Below, piece by piece: positions 7,793 through 10,371 of a stretch of 10,371 bases of DNA. Source of the stretch: Zygnema cylindricum (taxonomy: Eukaryota; Streptophyta; Zygnematophyceae; Zygnematales; Zygnemataceae); NCBI GenBank assembly GCA_037447655.1, contig JBBHKE010003200.1, forward strand, positions 1 to 10,371, read 5' to 3'. The position numbers and the translations under genes were made by a program. Under the pieces are notes generated by a model that was given only the letters and a program-made list of their open reading frames with translations, ran no database searches and was not told where the DNA came from. Each line of letters opens with the position of its first letter. Position 1 is the first letter of the stretch.

Positions 7793-7807
7793 AAAATAAG
7801 GGGAGTG
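7791..7807 (+). promoter_or_regulatory. Polypurine tract and putative 3' LTR boundary
   Basis: agaaaataaggggag (7791-7805) is a purine run with one T that immediately follows the pol stop. It is followed by tgtaaaaatt, which could be the TG start of a 3' LTR. In copia elements the tract primes plus-strand synthesis and sits exactly there. The LTR itself is not confirmed by a second copy. Confidence 0.5.
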
Positions 7808-8242
7808 TAAAAATTAGCAATTTTTTTTTATATATTTTCTACGTATGCAGGATGTAAAATAAAATGCAAAAAAAAAACAAAGATAGTTGCCTCTAACTCC
7901 TCTTTCAAGTCCCCAAACTTGTAGCAGTCACTAATTCGAGAGGGAGGTAGAGCCATGGTTTTCTATGTTGTCTGAAAGAGGCGCGAAAGAGAAGTTGGTA
8001 GATTTAACAAAAAAGTTTCATTGACCCACGTTTTTATCTTGGAACCAGCCGTCTGTGAAAGTATCCGTTAGCTTTGTCATATAGTCTATGAAATGTGATA
8101 AGATATATAAGATTTGATAACTATTTAAACATGTTCACGTTGGGAATTCCATTTAACTACATGATCGGATTTTAGAGCAACGATTTATGTTGTACATGTT
8201 GTAATTGATAAAATCTTTTTTTCAGTAAATAGGGGTAAAAAT

Positions 8243-8264
8243 TACTTAGATCATTTTCTAAGTA
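8243..8264. repeat. Hairpin, 8-bp stem with 6-nt loop
   Basis: tacttaga (8243-8250) pairs perfectly with tctaagta (8257-8264) around tcattt. Confidence 0.5.
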
Positions 8265-8304
8265 GTTTAGTGTAATACTTACCTAAATTAGCGTTACAGT
8301 AGCA

Positions 8305-8333
8305 AAAAGTACAGTAGAGTGTATTGTACTTTT
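8305..8333. repeat. Hairpin, 9-bp stem with 11-nt loop
   Basis: aaaagtaca (8305-8313) pairs perfectly with tgtactttt (8325-8333). Confidence 0.5.
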
Positions 8334-8532
8334 ACAAGGACACGTGTCGGAAAAAAAACGTATGCAGGTTTTTTGGAGTGGCGCCGACAGTCAGCTACAC
8401 ACGTCACGCAGTTGGCGATACGATTCTCAAGATCGGACAAATAGGATGTGAACCGGGTATTCCGGAAATAAAATGATACAGTTCGATGGTACCATCGTCG
8501 ATTTAATTTGTTCCAACGGACGCCATTCACTT

Positions 8533-8600
8533 GGGACCTTAAGTGTGATTCACGAGGGACCACAAGCGTGATTCGCGTAGGATCACAAGTGACGAAGCAC
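8533..8600 (+). repeat. 23-24 bp imperfect tandem repeat, three units
   Basis: Units start at 8533, 8556 and 8580 and share gg(g)a(c/t)c, (c/t)acaag or taag, and gtgattc(a/g)cg. The third is partial and runs into the hairpin at 8592-8613. Confidence 0.55.
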
Positions 8601-8613
8601 TCAGGTGCTTCGT
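8592..8613. repeat. Hairpin, 9-bp stem with tetraloop tcag
   Basis: acgaagcac (8592-8600) pairs perfectly with gtgcttcgt (8605-8613). No T-run follows, so it is not a simple terminator. Confidence 0.6.
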
Positions 8614-8664
8614 ACTACACGACCACATTTGGCTGGATTTTAGCAACTCTGGCTGACCAAGCAT

Positions 8665-8706
8665 TTGGAACGTTTTGTGTACGGTTGGAACGTTTTGTGT
8701 ACGGTT
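8665..8706 (+). repeat. Perfect 20-bp tandem duplication
   Basis: ttggaacgttttgtgtacgg occurs twice (8665-8684 and 8685-8704) with two further matching bases. It is noncoding and of the same kind as the 22- and 19-bp duplications in the copia copy. Confidence 0.95.
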
Positions 8707-8884
8707 CAATATCTAGAAAAATCTGAATAACATTGTTTTGTATTTTAGTGTAGTAAAATATAGTGTTGTATTAAGCAGGTTTTTAGAAAGTAATAATTAG
8801 GGTTTGAGGTACAGTGACGTGCAGGTAGGATACGTTGTCGTTAGTCAGAATAAAAACCGTAGTAACGGTTACCCAAATTATTGG

Positions 8885-9166
8885 AGATCAGTAGATACAC
8901 ACAATGAGTATATAACTTAGGACTTAGCCAATTTTGTAGCATCCAGTATAGGGAATATGATTTTCTAAGGGCAGTTTTTGGGAAACTTCCAGACATCATA
9001 TCTTATGGTTTACTTAGTCATTTGGGCTGCAATTTTAAGAATTGTCAGTTTATTATATTGCTTATTACTGTGGCAAATTTGAGGCATTTTGGCTTTTTGA
9101 GTCATATTTTGTGTTTGTTCAAAGTTGGTTGTTGAGTAGGTACTTTGATAGTTTCAACTGTTTTTC
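8885..9166 (+). other. Copia 5' leader, second copy
   Basis: This is colinear with 3340-3774. It has gagtatataactt (8906), ccagtat, a tctaagggcag stretch, tttttgggaaact (8975-8987), catatctta, and a t-rich tail up to an ATG at 9167. The spacing from tttttgggaaact to the ATG is 192 bp against 194 bp in the first copy. About 150 bp present in the first copy between gagtata and tttttggg is missing here. I judged the match by eye; a pairwise alignment would settle it. Confidence 0.5.
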
Positions 9167-9265
9167 ATGTCTACTTCCACTACTACTGTTGATTCTCCTC
9201 CTGCAATGGTGGTTGTTCACCGTTGTAGAACAATAGTACAAATAACAAGGGTGAAGGTAGTTTGA
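9167..9265 (+). pseudogene. Possible truncated gag start after second leader
   Basis: The ATG at 9167 lies where the gag ATG lies in the first copy relative to the leader. It opens 32 codons, MSTSTTTVDSPPAMVVVH and on, to a TGA at 9263-9265. The Ser/Thr/Pro-rich start would suit a copia gag N-terminus, but the residues do not match the first copy and no FDG or W-K motif follows within the frame. The tandem repeat begins about 100 bp further on, so the rest of the element is absent. The call rests on position, not on sequence similarity. Confidence 0.25.
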
Positions 9266-9366
9266 GTCTTTGCTAGCCAAGGTGGTAGTTGTTCTAAGAG
9301 TAAGAGAGGCACTTTGAATTAATCTAGAGCCTTCAAGCAAGCTGCATATTCGGTGAGTCGATTGAT

Positions 9367-10055
9367 GTCACAAAATTGCAAATGGAGTGTCAACAAACAT
9401 TATCGTATTTAGGTTGGGTAATTAAAATGGGCGCATTAAATGGTCAGACAGAGTACAAAGTATTCTTGTGGATATTTGTCAGATACAAATGACATTGTCA
9501 AAGGTCACAAAATGTAGTTATTAGATGGTTAAATAACATCATGAGAGATTGTGCACAACATTTAGTGTGGAAGTCTTATATGGACAAAAGCCATTTTGTG
9601 ACAAGTGCACATTGCTTATTGTTGATGGGGTGGGTGGGGCAAACAATAGTAAGACAAGTACTTATCACATAGTGTGGATGTATGACAGAAATATTGTTTG
9701 ATAAAGTAAACGACATTTGGCATAGATGTATGGGAGTGGCAAAAAACAATGTTTTATTCATTTTGAATAAATAAAAGGGAAATAAATTTTCAAATCACAA
9801 ATTTCGTAAGGATGTGTGAGAGGAGCAATTCACATTGTCACATATCACAAGTTTTAGTATAGATGTGAAAGAGGGTCAAAATACATAGTCAGACAGTGTG
9901 CACAACATTTAGTGTATAGTATTATAAGGGCAAAAACCGTTTTAGGACAAGTGCACAATATTTAATTTGGATATTTTAAAATGGCAAAAAACATTTCTAA
10001 TGCAAAGTATTTAGAGTGGATGTATGGGTGGGGCAAATAATAGGTTTCATCAGAT
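9367..10055 (+). repeat. Degenerate tandem repeat, about 50-bp unit
   Basis: A recurring pattern of (g/a)t(g/c)cacaa, then tttagtgtggatgtatg, then a (g)ggcaaaaa run and tttt(g)acaa repeats at 46-55 bp spacing. Anchors are seen near 9367, 9453, 9504, 9551, 9605, 9658, 9706, 9794, 9844, 9898, 9951 and 10003. Units are strongly diverged, with small indels, and no unit is identical to another. It is minisatellite or small-satellite DNA, non-coding as far as I can tell. Confidence 0.65.
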
Positions 10056-10371
10056 AATTTGGACTTTAAACGAGCTTCAAAAAATTGTTCATGTCTTTGA
10101 TGTTTAAGATTATTTTTTCGACTCACGCAAAGTCATATTTTAGGGGCTGACATTGAAAATAAAACATCATGAAAAAAAATGTGAGCAGCAGTTGAAAACA
10201 TGAACTTGAAATGGAATCTTTCAAAAAACAAGAAAAAAAAATAAAAATAAGAGAACCGATTTTCATAAGAAAAGTATTGACACAAGGAGAACAACCATTG
10301 TAAAGTTTTCGCCCACAACGACAAAAACTAAAGCAAATTTCAATCGTTTTTATTACTATTTTATTGTTATT
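10056..10371. other. No gene seen; AT-rich
   Basis: Runs of A and T dominate (for example 10169-10178 and 10230-10239), and the open frame on the minus strand is phenylalanine- and tyrosine-rich only because of base composition. Nothing recognisable. Confidence 0.5.

Larger units (their letters stand above)
7808..8884. other. No gene seen; putative LTR interval rich in hairpins and short repeats
   Basis: This interval lies between a copia purine tract and a copia leader, where an LTR would be expected, but at about 1.08 kb it may include other insertions. Frames on both strands show no domain I recognise. Separate hairpins and tandem repeats within it are listed individually. Confidence 0.35.

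Noticed and set aside
8294-8563. 89-codon open frame on the minus strand
   Set aside because: It runs across two hairpin and tandem-repeat features and shows no conserved motif.
9042-9236. 64-codon open frame on the + strand, leucine- and phenylalanine-rich
   Set aside because: It overlaps the copia leader in a different frame from the ATG at 9167, and its hydrophobic composition follows from the T-rich sequence.
9367-10055. Regularly spaced repeats that might suggest a CRISPR array
   Set aside because: The repeats abut with no unique spacers, the units are highly diverged, and the surrounding DNA is eukaryotic in character.

Overview
This window looks like gene-poor, repeat-rich DNA from a eukaryotic nuclear genome. 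It is AT-rich with many homopolymer runs, it has no bacterial-style operon, and the only protein similarity I recognise is a decayed Ty1/copia retrotransposon. I cannot decide the organism. Copia reverse transcriptases of this kind occur in plants, arthropods and other eukaryotes. I see no intact host gene, tRNA, rRNA or CRISPR array.

Layout. Positions 1-1840 are a composite repeat: two diverged copies of a block rich in the word accg (about 21-90 and 1690-1765), and a 19-20 bp minisatellite (312-342 and 1566-1661) that is split by a 1.2 kb inverted-repeat element flanked by TA (342-1565). Positions 1841-3340 hold no gene, but a solo terminal-repeat-like sequence of the same family lies at 2491-2531.

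Positions 3340-6678 are a degenerate + strand copia element. In order it has a leader, gag from an ATG at 3775 with a zinc knuckle, an unrecognised linker, reverse transcriptase and RNase H, broken by stops and frameshifts. Protease and the integrase core are absent. Positions 6679-7546 hold no convincing gene, only a possible LTR start at 6755.

Positions 7547-7805 are a second copia 3' end: an RNase H tail with a duplicated 17-codon segment, followed by a purine tract. After about 1 kb with several hairpins and short tandem repeats, a second copy of the copia leader appears (about 8885-9166), ending in an ATG at almost the same spacing as in the first copy. So at least two related copia copies lie in the same orientation. 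Positions 9367-10055 are a degenerate tandem repeat of about 50 bp. The remainder is AT-rich with nothing recognisable.

Nothing here can be shown to work as an active system. The main interest is the history recorded in the DNA: a TA-target insertion whose empty site can be read directly, short tandem duplications that frameshift the retrotransposon, and a repeated leader and 3' end that suggest tandem or recombined copia copies.
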